From Fibrobacter sp. (lineage in GTDB: Bacteria; Fibrobacterota; Fibrobacteria; Fibrobacterales; Fibrobacteraceae): a stretch of DNA of 49,427 nucleotides. Below the pieces are notes generated by a model that had not been told where the DNA came from, ran no database searches, and was given only the letters and a program-made list of their open reading frames with translations. Positions 1 to 8,024 of the stretch are shown here, piece after piece (positions within the stretch are counted from its first letter, which is position 1; each line of letters opens with the position of its first letter). Made by a program: the position numbers and the translations under genes. The stretch lies in contig JAEERM010000012.1 in assembly GCA_016285835.1 (NCBI GenBank), forward strand, positions 1 through 49,427, given 5' to 3'.

Positions 1-88
1 GGTGTCCCCAGAATTCGCGCCCGCAACCAGGCTCCTGGCAAATCTTGAGTTTGATGCGCTTTTTCTTTTTGTATTTGGGTAATTGCAT
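1..88 (-). CDS. N-terminal part of a small basic protein with a Cys pair, cut by the window edge
   Basis: Reading leftward from an ATG at 88, the frame stays open to the window edge for 29 codons. The start is supported by a GGAG Shine-Dalgarno about 7 bases upstream on the minus strand. The peptide begins with a Lys/Arg-rich stretch and then shows a CQEPGC motif followed by GREFWGH, which resembles the first half of a small zinc-binding knuckle. The second half of any zinc site would lie outside the window. No function can be given. The protein could be a small zinc-ribbon or DNA/RNA-binding protein, but this rests on one Cys pair only. Confidence 0.5.
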   Translation of the reverse strand, partial: MQLPKYKKKKRIKLKICQEPGCGREFWGH

Positions 89-232
89 AGAATCTCCGAT
101 TTTCAACATAAAATTTAGTAAAAAATGGGGGAGGGGGCAAAAGCCCGCGTTTTTTTTGCGTGGGGAATGGGGGATTGTTGTTTTTTTTGATGTGGGGTGG
201 ACAAAAATGGCGGGAAAAACGTCTATAGGGGT

Positions 233-1177
233 ATGAGCGATTCTGTTTTCTCGGTTTTCCTTATTGTCTGGTTATGGTTGCGGCGGAGTGCCGCTTTCTT
301 TGCGCTGTGCGCCGTTTTTTCTGGTTGCATGTATGCTGAGGAGGGTTCCGACCGAACCGGCTTGCGTGTGAGCTTCCTCGACGTGGGGCAGGGCTTGGCC
401 GTGTTGCTAGAAGAGGATGGGCGCTACGCGCTGTACGACACGGGGCCGGACTCGGCCGGTCTCGTGGACACGCTTGCGGCGCGTGGCGTCCGTGAACTGG
501 AGTGGGTTCTGGTGAGCCACGCTCACCGGGACCACGGTGGCGGCTTTATGGAGTTTGCCCGTGCGGTCGAGTCGGGGGCGCTCCGGGTGGGGCGGCTGTA
601 CGTTGGGCCCGATACCTATGCGGGGATTGTTCGTGATAGCGTGCTCCGGCTGGCGTCACGGTTCAAGTTGCCTGTGGATACTGTTGTTCGCGGGAGTGTG
701 CTTGGGATGCGCGGGTTAGGTAGTGCGGACGGGGGCTCCGGTGCCGCCTCGCCCGGTGCGCGGCTTGACGTGTTATGGCCGCCCAAGGGCGAACCGCTCG
801 CCGAGAACGCGGCGAGTGTGGTCGTGCTCCTGGAGTATGGTGGTTACGGTGTGTTGCTAACGGCAGATTTGGATTCTGCCGGCGAGCGGAGGTTGCTGGA
901 GTATTCGCCCTCGCTCCGTGCAGATGTTTTGCAGGTGCCGCATCACGGGTCGGCGGGGAGCAGCACCATCGGGTTCCTGTCGCAGGTGGCTCCGCGGTAT
1001 GCCGTGGTGAGCGTCGGTGCGAAAAATGCCTACGGGCACCCGGCCGCACCGGTGATGCGCAAGCTCTTTTATGTCGTGGGGGATTCCTCGGCGGTGTACC
1101 GCACTGACCAGGACGGTAGCGTGACCTTTGAACTGTTGGAGGGCGTCGGCGTTGTCCCGGTCAATAGCCGGGATTGA
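233..1177 (+). CDS. ComEC/Rec2-like metallo-beta-lactamase-fold hydrolase, probable lipoprotein
   Basis: A 314-residue protein. It has a hydrophobic N-terminal segment ending in a plausible lipobox (FSGC, Cys at residue 32), then one metallo-beta-lactamase fold. Visible motifs are FLDVGQG (49-55), HAHRDH (96-101, the metal-binding HxHxDH), a later PHHGS, and a closing YGHP. These match the soluble C-terminal domain of ComEC competence proteins, but here the domain stands alone without the ComEC membrane channel. It probably acts as a secreted or envelope-anchored nuclease or phosphodiesterase; the substrate is unknown. I chose the ATG at 233; a GTG at 197 in the same frame would only add 12 polar residues. 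It converges on the thioesterase gene, with 15 bases between them. Confidence 0.8.
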   Translation: MSDSVFSVFLIVWLWLRRSAAFFALCAVFSGCMYAEEGSDRTGLRVSFLDVGQGLAVLLEEDGRYALYDTGPDSAGLVDTLAARGVRELEWVLVSHAHRDHGGGFMEFARAVESGALRVGRLYVGPDTYAGIVRDSVLRLASRFKLPVDTVVRGSVLGMRGLGSADGGSGAASPGARLDVLWPPKGEPLAENAASVVVLLEYGGYGVLLTADLDSAGERRLLEYSPSLRADVLQVPHHGSAGSSTIGFLSQVAPRYAVVSVGAKNAYGHPAAPVMRKLFYVVGDSSAVYRTDQDGSVTFELLEGVGVVPVNSRD

Positions 1178-1201
1178 CGGCTCAAGCCCCGTTTAGCCGT
1201 C
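1176..1201. terminator. Inverted repeat between convergent genes, possible weak terminator
   Basis: GACGGCT (1176-1182) and AGCCGTC (1195-1201) form a 7-bp stem around a 12-base loop. The stem overlaps the stop codons of both converging genes. There is no clear T-run on either side, so terminator activity is uncertain. Confidence 0.3.
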
Positions 1202-1942
1202 GGTGAGGCCGATGCGTGCCTGGAAATGGCACTGGGTCATGTCGTCGGCGTTCATGCCAAATACGTAGGCGTGGTGGTTTGTGTTCTTGAACCTCACGAT
1301 GTTTACCTTTGCATCTAGCGGGACCTGCGCGATGTAGTTCATTTGTATGGAACGCACCCGGCGATTCTTGATTTCGTCTTTGTCAAGCGCGTCCATCACC
1401 CAGTCTACGTAGCGGCAGTGGTTCACGTGGTTGTTCATGTCGAGGTCGCTGTAGTGCGCCTGTTCCTGGTGGACGATTTTCGGATCTATCTCCGGGTTCA
1501 GGATGTCCATCATCTCGGGGAGGGCGTCTTTCCCGGGGTGCAGCGGTATGGGGAACGGGCTGTTCGCCGGGTTCTCGGACTTGCCGGTCTTGAGGTTCAC
1601 CAGCAGCCACGAAGAAGTCGCCTGCGCGATGGAGTTGCCTTGTGAATCCATGATAGAGTAGTCCTTGAGGCAGACTTTGTCTTTATAGAATTCCTTGGCC
1701 CAGGTGGAAATGGTGAGCTTCTCGCCCCAGACGGGCGTGTGCAAAATGCGAACCTTCATGCGCGTGATGACGGTGGTGTACCCGGCCCTCATCATCTTCC
1801 AGAGACCGAACCCGTTCCTTTCGGCATCGGCGATGGCGGTTTCTTCCATAAAGAGAAATAGGTTCGAAAGCTTAAGGCGGCTATGGTGGTCGCAGTCTGA
1901 AAACCGGACCTCGAAACTTTTAGTCGTAATTCCTTGTTCCAT
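1193..1942 (-). CDS. Acyl-ACP thioesterase (FatA/FatB-like, double hotdog)
   Basis: A 249-residue protein matching the length and motifs of bacterial acyl-ACP thioesterases (PF01643). The first hotdog half runs to about residue 130. The second begins near 155 with the active-site signature DLDMNNHVNHCRYVDW, in which Asn and His are the expected catalytic residues. The enzyme would release free fatty acids from acyl carrier protein in the cytoplasm. It is divergent from aroA across 50 bases. No Shine-Dalgarno is visible. A weak -10-like GATTAT lies 8 bases before the ATG on the minus strand, so the mRNA may be leaderless. Confidence 0.88.
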   Translation of the reverse strand: MEQGITTKSFEVRFSDCDHHSRLKLSNLFLFMEETAIADAERNGFGLWKMMRAGYTTVITRMKVRILHTPVWGEKLTISTWAKEFYKDKVCLKDYSIMDSQGNSIAQATSSWLLVNLKTGKSENPANSPFPIPLHPGKDALPEMMDILNPEIDPKIVHQEQAHYSDLDMNNHVNHCRYVDWVMDALDKDEIKNRRVRSIQMNYIAQVPLDAKVNIVRFKNTNHHAYVFGMNADDMTQCHFQARIGLTDG

Positions 1943-1978
1943 TTTATCCCATAATCATTTAACGTTACGATAATAATG

Positions 1979-1984
1979 TATAAT
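1979..1984 (+). promoter_or_regulatory. -10 box (TATAAT) of aroA, predicting a leaderless mRNA
   Basis: A consensus TATAAT ends 8 bases before the aroA ATG, which places transcription start at about 1991. No Shine-Dalgarno fits between box and start. The same geometry recurs at several other genes in the window. Confidence 0.6.
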
Positions 1985-1992
1985 TTTAAATC

Positions 1993-3300
1993 ATGGAAGA
2001 TTTTCAGTTTCGCCCTAGTTTCCTTCAATTGCCGGCCTTGCACTCCTATAACGGCGAAGTGTATTTGCCGGGCTCCAAGAGCATCACGAACCGGGTCCTT
2101 TTGATTTCGGCTTTGGCCGAGGGAAACACCCGTCTGCATAACTTGCTCAAGAGCGACGATACCCGCTACATGGGCGATGCCCTTTGCAAGCTGGGGGGCA
2201 ACATTGTCTTTACCGACGATTTTTCCAAGGCGTATGTCGTGGGCAGCGGTGCCCCGATAAACATTGCGCCACAAGTGCAGGACTTGTTCCTTGGCAATGC
2301 AGGCACGGCCATGCGCTCCCTGTGTGCCGCGTTGACGCTTGGAGAGGGGAGCGTCTTGCTCCATGGCGAAGAACGCATGAAGGAACGCCCCATTCGCGAC
2401 TTGGTCGATGCGCTCAGGTCTATCGGCGCCGATATCTCTTACGAAGAAAGCGAAGGCTACCCGCCAGTGCGAATTCACGCGCATGGTTTGAAGGGCGGTG
2501 ATGTCAGTGTCCGCGGTAATATTTCGAGCCAGTACTTGACCGCACTCCTCATTTGCGCCCCGTACTGCGAAACCCCGTTGCACATTCACGTGGATGGCGA
2601 ACTCATTTCGGCCCCGTACATTTTGCTCACGCTCGACGTGATGCGCCGATTCGGCATCGATGTGAAACATGACGGCCTGACCGATTTTTATGTGCCCAAG
2701 GGCGTGTACCGTTCTCCCGGCGATTATTATGTGGAAGGTGACGCCAGTTCGGCGAGCTATCCGCTTGCCGCCGCCGCCATTGCAAAAGGCAAGGTGCGCG
2801 TGCTCGGCGTGGGCCGCGACAGTATCCAGGGGGATGTCGGTTTCACGGATGTCCTCCGCAAGATGGGCGCGAAGGTTGAACTCGGCCCCGACTGGATTGA
2901 ATGTGATGGCTCCGGTTGCGAACTTCACGGGATGGAACTGGACTTGAACGATATTCCGGATGCCGCCATGACGGTTGCCGTGCTTGCGCTTTTTGCGAAA
3001 GGTGCCACGAACATTCGCGGCATTGCGAGTTGGCGCGTGAAGGAGACGGACCGCATTGCCGCCATTGCGGCGGAACTGCGCAAAGTGGGTGCCGAGGTCC
3101 GCGAGACTTCCGACAGCATCTTGATTACGCCACCGCAACAGTTGCAACCGGCGACTATCGAAACGTACAACGATCACCGCATGGCGATGTGCTTCAGCCT
3201 AGTCGCTCTGGGTGGAGTCCCTATCAAGATTATGGACCCCGCTTGCGTGAACAAGACTTATCCCAGCTATTTTGACGATTTCCTGAGATTGGCGAAGTGA
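1993..3300 (+). CDS. aroA: 3-phosphoshikimate 1-carboxyvinyltransferase (EPSP synthase)
   Basis: A 435-residue protein with the family hallmarks: PGSKSITNR near residue 26, GNAGTAMRSL near residue 100, and a C-terminal YNDHRMAMCFS. It joins phosphoenolpyruvate to shikimate-3-phosphate in the chorismate pathway in the cytoplasm. The full expected length is present. The stop codon overlaps the GTG start of the downstream carboxypeptidase gene, so the two are probably co-transcribed although unrelated in function. The start sits 8 bases after a TATAAT box and lacks a Shine-Dalgarno. Confidence 0.97.
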   Translation: MEDFQFRPSFLQLPALHSYNGEVYLPGSKSITNRVLLISALAEGNTRLHNLLKSDDTRYMGDALCKLGGNIVFTDDFSKAYVVGSGAPINIAPQVQDLFLGNAGTAMRSLCAALTLGEGSVLLHGEERMKERPIRDLVDALRSIGADISYEESEGYPPVRIHAHGLKGGDVSVRGNISSQYLTALLICAPYCETPLHIHVDGELISAPYILLTLDVMRRFGIDVKHDGLTDFYVPKGVYRSPGDYYVEGDASSASYPLAAAAIAKGKVRVLGVGRDSIQGDVGFTDVLRKMGAKVELGPDWIECDGSGCELHGMELDLNDIPDAAMTVAVLALFAKGATNIRGIASWRVKETDRIAAIAAELRKVGAEVRETSDSILITPPQQLQPATIETYNDHRMAMCFSLVALGGVPIKIMDPACVNKTYPSYFDDFLRLAK

Positions 3301-5480
3301 AGCGGATTGTAGAGAGAACGCGCGTCTTTTTCGGGGTATGCCTTGCTGTCCTCTTCTTGTCGGCAGAAGCTTTTTCGGCGATAGACATTTCCGAATTCCA
3401 GGCCTATGTGGATTCTGTGGTTCCCGGGGCGAGGTACGGGCTTTCGGTGCGCTCCGTGCGGAGCGGCAATGAGATTGCAAACATCCGCGGCACCGAGAAG
3501 TTTACCCCGGCGAGTACGCTCAAGACGCTTACCACGGCGGCAGCGCTGCATTTCTTGCCGTTGGACTATGCTCCCAAGACGGTCATGAGGCTGAACGGCA
3601 GCGTGAAGGGGAAGACGTTCTCCGGTGCGCTCGGAATCCGTGGCGAAGGTGACCCGAACATTTCTGGGCGCTACTTTGCTGACCCGTTCCACATGCTTTA
3701 TGCCATGGTGGATTCGTTGCGGGCTATGGGGATTGACACCATCAGGGGTCGCCTCGATTTGGATACGTCGTATTACAAGGGCCCGTGGAAGGCAGAACAC
3801 TGGCGCAAGAATTTTTACGATGCTTGGTATGGCGCCGAAATCGCTCCGCTCGGCTTCAACGACAACTGCGTGGTGGTGCGTGTCAAGCCGGGTGCAAAAC
3901 CGGGCGATGTCGGCATTGTCTCGGTTGTTCCCGATGTGGGCTACGTCGTCATCAATAACAGGCTCACGACTGCGAAAGGCAAACGCCGCAAGTGGACTTA
4001 CGCGATGGACCCGGTCAAACCCGAAATCACGATTGGTGGTGAAATTGGCGTGGGCGTGGATTCCGCGCAGATGGTGCTGCCTGTACGCAACCCAGTGGGG
4101 TTCTTCCGTGCGGCATTTATGCACGCATTGGCCGACGAGGGCATCGTGTTCGTCGAAGACCAGGCCATACCTTCGGGCATTGCAATCAAGAACTTCACGT
4201 ATTCTTCGGCACCGCTCCTGAGCTTGCTCGACGAAATCAACCAGCGCAGCCAGAATCTGCATGCCGAGACGATTTTCAGGAACATGGGTGCGCAAGTTTT
4301 AGGTGAAGGCAGCGTTGACGCTGGCCGTGCCGCCGAACGCCGGTTCCTTATCGAGATGGGAATCAGTCCCGACGATTTCGAGGTATGGGATGGTTGCGGA
4401 CTTTCTCCCAAGAACAAGCTCAAGCCCTCGACGGAGACAAAACTCCTGCGTGCCATGGCACGCCATTCGAAGGGCCGCTACTACATCAACAGTTTTGCCG
4501 GGCCCCGCGTGGGCACGGGCGGCAAGCGCATGCTCGAACTGGAGTACCCGTGGCTCACCCGTTTCAAGACCGGGTTTATTGCCGAGGCGCACGCCTTGGT
4601 GGGTTACGTGTTCCCGATGGATGGCGACACGCTCGCGGTTGCCATGTACCTGAACGAGACGGGCGGCAACACCGATGCTGCCAGCAAGGCCGTGCTCGAC
4701 TCGCTCTGGATTCGCATTGTCAAGGCGACGAGCGACAATTACGCCTCCCTGATGGAGATGAAACAGATGTGGCTGGATGCGCAAAATGTGCGCGGGCTTT
4801 TTGAACGACTGGACCATTTTTCCAGGCTCCTCATGGGCAGGCCCTACAGCTTTGGCCCCATGGGTGAAAGCTACCTGGATTCTATCGAGAACAAACCTCT
4901 TGTCTACCTCGATTCCGTGGACTGCGTGACTTTTGTGGAACACGTGCTTGCGCTTGCCACCGCCCCGGACGAAGATTCCTTGTTTTCGCAACTCCAGCGT
5001 ATCCGTTATAAAGACGGCAAAATCGGTTTTACGACCCGCAAACATTACATGATGATGGATTGGGTGGGCGAAGGAAAGTTTGCTAGGGTGTTGCCCATGC
5101 CTGGTGATACCTCCATTGTCCGCAAGATGCCCAAGAACGAATTCTTTGCATCCAAGAGGCTCAAGTATTTGGTGGATGGCAAACCCGCCGCCGACCCGAT
5201 GATGGACTTGCGTTACCTGCCGTACTCCAAGGCCTTGGATTGGTCAAGAAAGGCGTATAAAGGGCCCATGATGGTTGCTGGCATTGCGTTCGTTGGCAAG
5301 TCCGAAAAAATAGACGTAACCCACACAGGTTTTATCATCTTGCGCCCCGGCGATAAGCCCCGGTTGCGCCATGCCTCGATGGTTCGGAAGAAGGTCGTGG
5401 AGCAGCCTCTCCAGGAATATCTCATATCCCGCAAGGGCAAACTTCCGGGAATCACGCTTTTCGAATTTGTACAGCCTTAG
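3297..5480 (+). CDS. PBP4-type D-alanyl-D-alanine carboxypeptidase fused to a DUF1460 amidase-like domain
   Basis: A 727-residue secreted protein with a signal peptide at residues 1-28. Residues about 30-470 form a peptidase S13 (DacB/PBP4) domain: active-site SxxK is S73-T-L-K76, a GLSPKN motif matches the family's GLSxxN, and KTG is at 424-426. Residues about 480-727 match DUF1460 (PF07313, amidase-like, related to NlpC/P60), with DCVTFVE (Cys543) and HTGF (His676) as the likely Cys/His pair. S13 enzymes trim or cleave peptidoglycan peptides in the periplasm; the second domain suggests another cut in the same polymer. The GTG start overlaps the aroA stop as GTGA and is needed to keep the signal peptide. 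A strong terminator follows. Confidence 0.88.
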   Translation: MKRIVERTRVFFGVCLAVLFLSAEAFSAIDISEFQAYVDSVVPGARYGLSVRSVRSGNEIANIRGTEKFTPASTLKTLTTAAALHFLPLDYAPKTVMRLNGSVKGKTFSGALGIRGEGDPNISGRYFADPFHMLYAMVDSLRAMGIDTIRGRLDLDTSYYKGPWKAEHWRKNFYDAWYGAEIAPLGFNDNCVVVRVKPGAKPGDVGIVSVVPDVGYVVINNRLTTAKGKRRKWTYAMDPVKPEITIGGEIGVGVDSAQMVLPVRNPVGFFRAAFMHALADEGIVFVEDQAIPSGIAIKNFTYSSAPLLSLLDEINQRSQNLHAETIFRNMGAQVLGEGSVDAGRAAERRFLIEMGISPDDFEVWDGCGLSPKNKLKPSTETKLLRAMARHSKGRYYINSFAGPRVGTGGKRMLELEYPWLTRFKTGFIAEAHALVGYVFPMDGDTLAVAMYLNETGGNTDAASKAVLDSLWIRIVKATSDNYASLMEMKQMWLDAQNVRGLFERLDHFSRLLMGRPYSFGPMGESYLDSIENKPLVYLDSVDCVTFVEHVLALATAPDEDSLFSQLQRIRYKDGKIGFTTRKHYMMMDWVGEGKFARVLPMPGDTSIVRKMPKNEFFASKRLKYLVDGKPAADPMMDLRYLPYSKALDWSRKAYKGPMMVAGIAFVGKSEKIDVTHTGFIILRPGDKPRLRHASMVRKKVVEQPLQEYLISRKGKLPGITLFEFVQP

Positions 5481-5498
5481 GGTGTTGTTCAGGAATAG

Positions 5499-5526
5499 AA
5501 GACGGGCGATTCCCCGTCTTTTTTTT
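5499..5526 (+). terminator. Rho-independent terminator after the carboxypeptidase gene
   Basis: AAGACGGG (5499-5506) pairs with CCCGTCTT (5513-5520) around a 6-base loop and leads into eight Ts. It lies 18 bases after the stop codon and ends the aroA unit. Confidence 0.85.
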
Positions 5527-5679
5527 GCGTTTTTTGCGCAAAAAAACGGGGTAAAAAATCGTAAGAAAAAAAACGAAAATAGGGGAGCAAAAGAAAACTT
5601 TATTTTATTGACATTGGCGAAGCAGATAATCTATTTTAGGTGCGTTGTTGGGGGAAGAGTTATTTTTGGGGGAATACAA

Positions 5680-5865
5680 ATGGAAATGGAATACATCAAG
5701 TTGTTCTGCATTGCTGGCCTTGCGGTCCTTGCATTCGCTTATGTTTGCTGGAAAACAAAGTTTCACCAGGAAAAACCTTTTGTTGGGTACAGGAAAGAAA
5801 AAAGCATGGAATCTTTCGAAACCTGGTTGCAAGAACACCATAAAAGTGCTACCCACCACTCCTAG
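5680..5865 (+). CDS. Small single-pass membrane protein, 61 aa, unknown function
   Basis: The ATG at 5680 is preceded by a GGGGGA Shine-Dalgarno 6 bases away, which favours this start over longer in-frame readings. The peptide has one hydrophobic segment (residues about 7-24), then a basic and His-rich tail (WKTKFHQEKPF to HHKSATHH). No family was recognised. It lies alone between a terminator and a lipoprotein gene. Confidence 0.55.
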   Translation: MEMEYIKLFCIAGLAVLAFAYVCWKTKFHQEKPFVGYRKEKSMESFETWLQEHHKSATHHS

Positions 5866-5929
5866 CGATTCTACATTTACCGGGGAAAATGTATATTTCC
5901 GGTAGGTGAGATATCATAGGAGGCCTGTT

Positions 5930-6916
5930 ATGAAATTCAAACTTTTCGCAACCGCATTTGCGGTATCTTTCGCACTGACTGCTTGCGATAGCGGTTCGTC
6001 GTCGTCTGATGCAAACGAAGCCGTATTCGACAACTCCAATCCTGGGCAGGAACAGCTCGCTACCGAAGTAGAAAAGGATTCTAGTTCGAGTGAAAAAGTT
6101 GCTGATAAAGGCAAAACTTCCACAGACACTACGGAAGAGGTGAAAATAGTTAAAACAGCCGATGCCTCCAACATTAATATTAATGGAGAAGGATTATCTG
6201 CGGAACAGATTCAGATTCTCAGGGCTCTCGAAACGAAAATGGGGAATTTGGACGAAGGTGGGAGTGCAACTCCTGTATCCAATGGAGAATGTGAAAATGG
6301 TGAAGTGCAGACGGGTGTCTGCATGGGCCAGAATGTGCAATGGACATGCCTTTATGGAGATTGGATCCCGACTGCGGGCTTTGACAAGGTGATTGAAGCG
6401 ATTCCTTCCGAAGATTTGAATGATGCTCTTGCGGGATCGGGCTTGACCAAGGAAGATTTGTTGGCAATGCTGAATATGTTATCAAATATGGATGCGTCCA
6501 AGAGCAATGCAGATGTAGTTTGTGAAGGCGATTTGACGGATAACTTCTGGAAAATGAACATGACTGGAAGTTTTGCCGGAATAAATTTCCTCATGAAAGG
6601 CGATGTGACCTTTGAAGGGGATTCGATGATTACGAACAGCGTCATGGAAATGGACTACGGCAGTGAATCCCTTTGTGAATCTTATTTGAACACGGATGAT
6701 GACGAAGACGACGAAGATGATCTTGATAAGGAACTTTATGGAGATGTCGTCAAATCAGAGAGCAAATGCAACGGAAGCCGCTTGGTTCAGGTGGAAAAAT
6801 TGGTCAAGAAAGGCGTGACGGATGCATCTCGAAAGTCGGTCTATGATGAGATGATTGGCCCGTGCAAGGACTATCGCGACGGAAAAATCTCATTTGAAGA
6901 ATTGATGGTTGACTAG
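5930..6916 (+). CDS. Lipoprotein with Ser-rich linker, unknown function
   Basis: A 328-residue protein. The ATG at 5930 follows a perfect AGGAGG with 6-base spacing, and a TATATT -10 box lies at 5892-5897. The signal peptide ends in the lipobox LTAC, followed by DSGSSSSD, the Ser-rich linker style typical of Fibrobacter lipoproteins. The middle has four Cys around residues 115-160 (ENGEVQTGVC, WTCLYGDW). An acidic Asp/Glu stretch (DDDEDDEDD) lies near residue 260. No enzyme family was recognised. It is probably an outer-membrane-anchored surface or periplasmic protein. Confidence 0.75.
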   Translation: MKFKLFATAFAVSFALTACDSGSSSSDANEAVFDNSNPGQEQLATEVEKDSSSSEKVADKGKTSTDTTEEVKIVKTADASNININGEGLSAEQIQILRALETKMGNLDEGGSATPVSNGECENGEVQTGVCMGQNVQWTCLYGDWIPTAGFDKVIEAIPSEDLNDALAGSGLTKEDLLAMLNMLSNMDASKSNADVVCEGDLTDNFWKMNMTGSFAGINFLMKGDVTFEGDSMITNSVMEMDYGSESLCESYLNTDDDEDDEDDLDKELYGDVVKSESKCNGSRLVQVEKLVKKGVTDASRKSVYDEMIGPCKDYRDGKISFEELMVD

Positions 6917-6923
6917 AAAAAAT

Positions 6924-7256
6924 CTAGTGAATATCCATCTTCGAAAATAGATTCAGCACGGCAACGCCGGAAACAATTAGAATGAGCCCTACAATGGCTC
7001 CCAAATCGGGCATCTGCTTGAAAAAGAAGATGCCACTTATTGTAATGAGAGCAATGCCGAGTGCCGACCAGGTGGCGTAAGCAATGCCGATGGGGATGGT
7101 GCGCAAGCAAAGACTCAGCAGGTAGAGCGACGCCACGTAGCAGACGAGCGAGGCGATGGAAGGGATGAGTTTGGTGAACTGCTCCGACATCTTGAGGAGC
7201 GTGGTACCGGCCGCTTCTGCGACAATGGCGAGGATAAGAAATACATAGTTGAGCAT
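6924..7256 (-). CDS. Small multidrug resistance (SMR/EmrE-type) transporter
   Basis: 110 residues with four hydrophobic helices, the standard SMR length. Glu14 in helix 1 (AIVAEAAGT) is at the same position as the essential proton- and drug-binding Glu14 of EmrE. The helix 3 motif YATWSALGI matches the EmrE YAIWSG region. It would export cationic drugs or related compounds in exchange for protons as a dimer in the inner membrane; guanidinium export (Gdx type) is less likely from these motifs. The ATG at 7256 gives the canonical length; upstream in-frame starts add only polar residues. It is divergent from a small lipoprotein gene. Confidence 0.88.
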   Translation of the reverse strand: MLNYVFLILAIVAEAAGTTLLKMSEQFTKLIPSIASLVCYVASLYLLSLCLRTIPIGIAYATWSALGIALITISGIFFFKQMPDLGAIVGLILIVSGVAVLNLFSKMDIH

Positions 7257-7262
7257 GAAGAG

Positions 7263-7268
7263 AATATA
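7263..7268 (-). promoter_or_regulatory. -10 box (TATATT) of the SMR transporter gene
   Basis: On the minus strand TATATT ends 6 bases before the ATG at 7256. No Shine-Dalgarno is present, so a leaderless or near-leaderless transcript is predicted. Confidence 0.45.
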
Positions 7269-7367
7269 CAAATTAATTTTTGGAATATGAATCGATTCCG
7301 GTGAAATTGTTGATTTTGCAGGGGCTATGTCTTTTTTGTGTGCGGAAAAATCTATTTTTTTGAAACG

Positions 7368-7643
7368 ATGAAACTTGTTTGTGTTATAGCTTTTTTGCTT
7401 TTGACCGGTTGTGCGTGCAACGATCCGCGCGGTTGCCATGTGATTGATGGAGTCGGGAATACGCCGGATGACCGTCGCATGGTGAAAGAAGGGCGAGATG
7501 TCCAGACATACCAAAATACAAGGATGCCGGACCCATCTGCAGAAAACACAGTGAACCGTTCAGATGGGGTTTCGCTGCGAGTGTATAATCCAAGCGATAC
7601 AATACATATCGACGACAAAATTGACTGGACGAAAGTGGAGTAA
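7368..7643 (+). CDS. Small lipoprotein, 91 aa, unknown function
   Basis: The peptide starts MKLVCVIAFLLLTGCACND, a short signal peptide with lipobox LTGC, so the mature protein is about 75 residues. It carries two further Cys near the N-terminus (CNDPRGC) and ends in a polar tail rich in Asp. No family was recognised. The ATG at 7368 is preferred because it begins the signal peptide; an earlier in-frame start adds ten residues that would spoil it. It lies 6 bases before the TfoX-N gene and is likely co-transcribed with it. Confidence 0.65.
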   Translation: MKLVCVIAFLLLTGCACNDPRGCHVIDGVGNTPDDRRMVKEGRDVQTYQNTRMPDPSAENTVNRSDGVSLRVYNPSDTIHIDDKIDWTKVE

Positions 7644-7649
7644 ATAGTT

Positions 7650-7967
7650 ATGCCGAGTTCTGAAAAATTTCGTGACCACGTTTTGCAGCAGTTCAAGGGC
7701 GAACTGCGCGTGACCACCCGCAAGATGATGGGGGAGTACATTCTGTATGCCGACGGGAAAATTTTCGGCGGGATTTACGATGACCGCTTGCTGGTAAAGC
7801 CCGTGGCTGCGGCTCTCACGATGTTGCCGGGCGCAAAGAAGCAGCTGCCCTATGAAGGCGCGAAGCCCATGCTCCGCGTGACAAACGTGCAGATAGAAGA
7901 TAACGATTTTCTGGTTCGCCTGCTTGACGCAATGTTGCCGGAGCTGCCTGCTCCGAAGAAGAAATAG
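7650..7967 (+). CDS. TfoX N-terminal-domain protein
   Basis: 105 residues matching the TfoX/Sxy N-terminal domain alone (PF04993). The signature VTTRKMMGEYILYADGKIFG is followed by DDRLLVKP and a C-terminal LLDAMLPELP. In gamma-proteobacteria, full TfoX regulates competence, but stand-alone N-terminal domains are common in other bacteria and have no settled role. No DNA-binding motif is visible. It starts 6 bases after the small lipoprotein gene. Its first nine codons are strikingly similar to those of the gene starting at 8475. Confidence 0.85.
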   Translation: MPSSEKFRDHVLQQFKGELRVTTRKMMGEYILYADGKIFGGIYDDRLLVKPVAAALTMLPGAKKQLPYEGAKPMLRVTNVQIEDNDFLVRLLDAMLPELPAPKKK

Positions 7968-7990
7968 AAACGAAGTATGCTTGATAAAAT

Positions 7991-8016
7991 TTGGTTATAA
8001 CCAAGTTTATTATATT
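7991..8016 (+). promoter_or_regulatory. Perfect palindrome next to a TATATT -10 box, upstream of the GNAT gene
   Basis: TTGGTTATAACCAA (7991-8004) is a perfect 14-bp palindrome. TATATT follows at 8011-8016 and ends 8 bases before the GNAT ATG, with no Shine-Dalgarno. The palindrome covers the -35/spacer area and could be an operator for a dimeric regulator. Confidence 0.5.
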
Positions 8017-8024
8017 CTGGATGA

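Noticed and set aside
121..175. G-rich tract and GGGC/GCCC stem followed by Ts as a terminator
   Set aside because: No plus-strand gene upstream is visible to be terminated, and the minus-strand read-out lacks a clean T-run.
1792..3177. A 461-codon minus-strand frame opposite aroA
   Set aside because: It overlaps both aroA and the thioesterase gene and shows no family motif.
7368..7967. ComEC-like gene plus TfoX-N as a competence locus
   Set aside because: The genes are about 6 kb apart in different units, the ComEC channel part is absent, and TfoX-N alone is not a competence marker.
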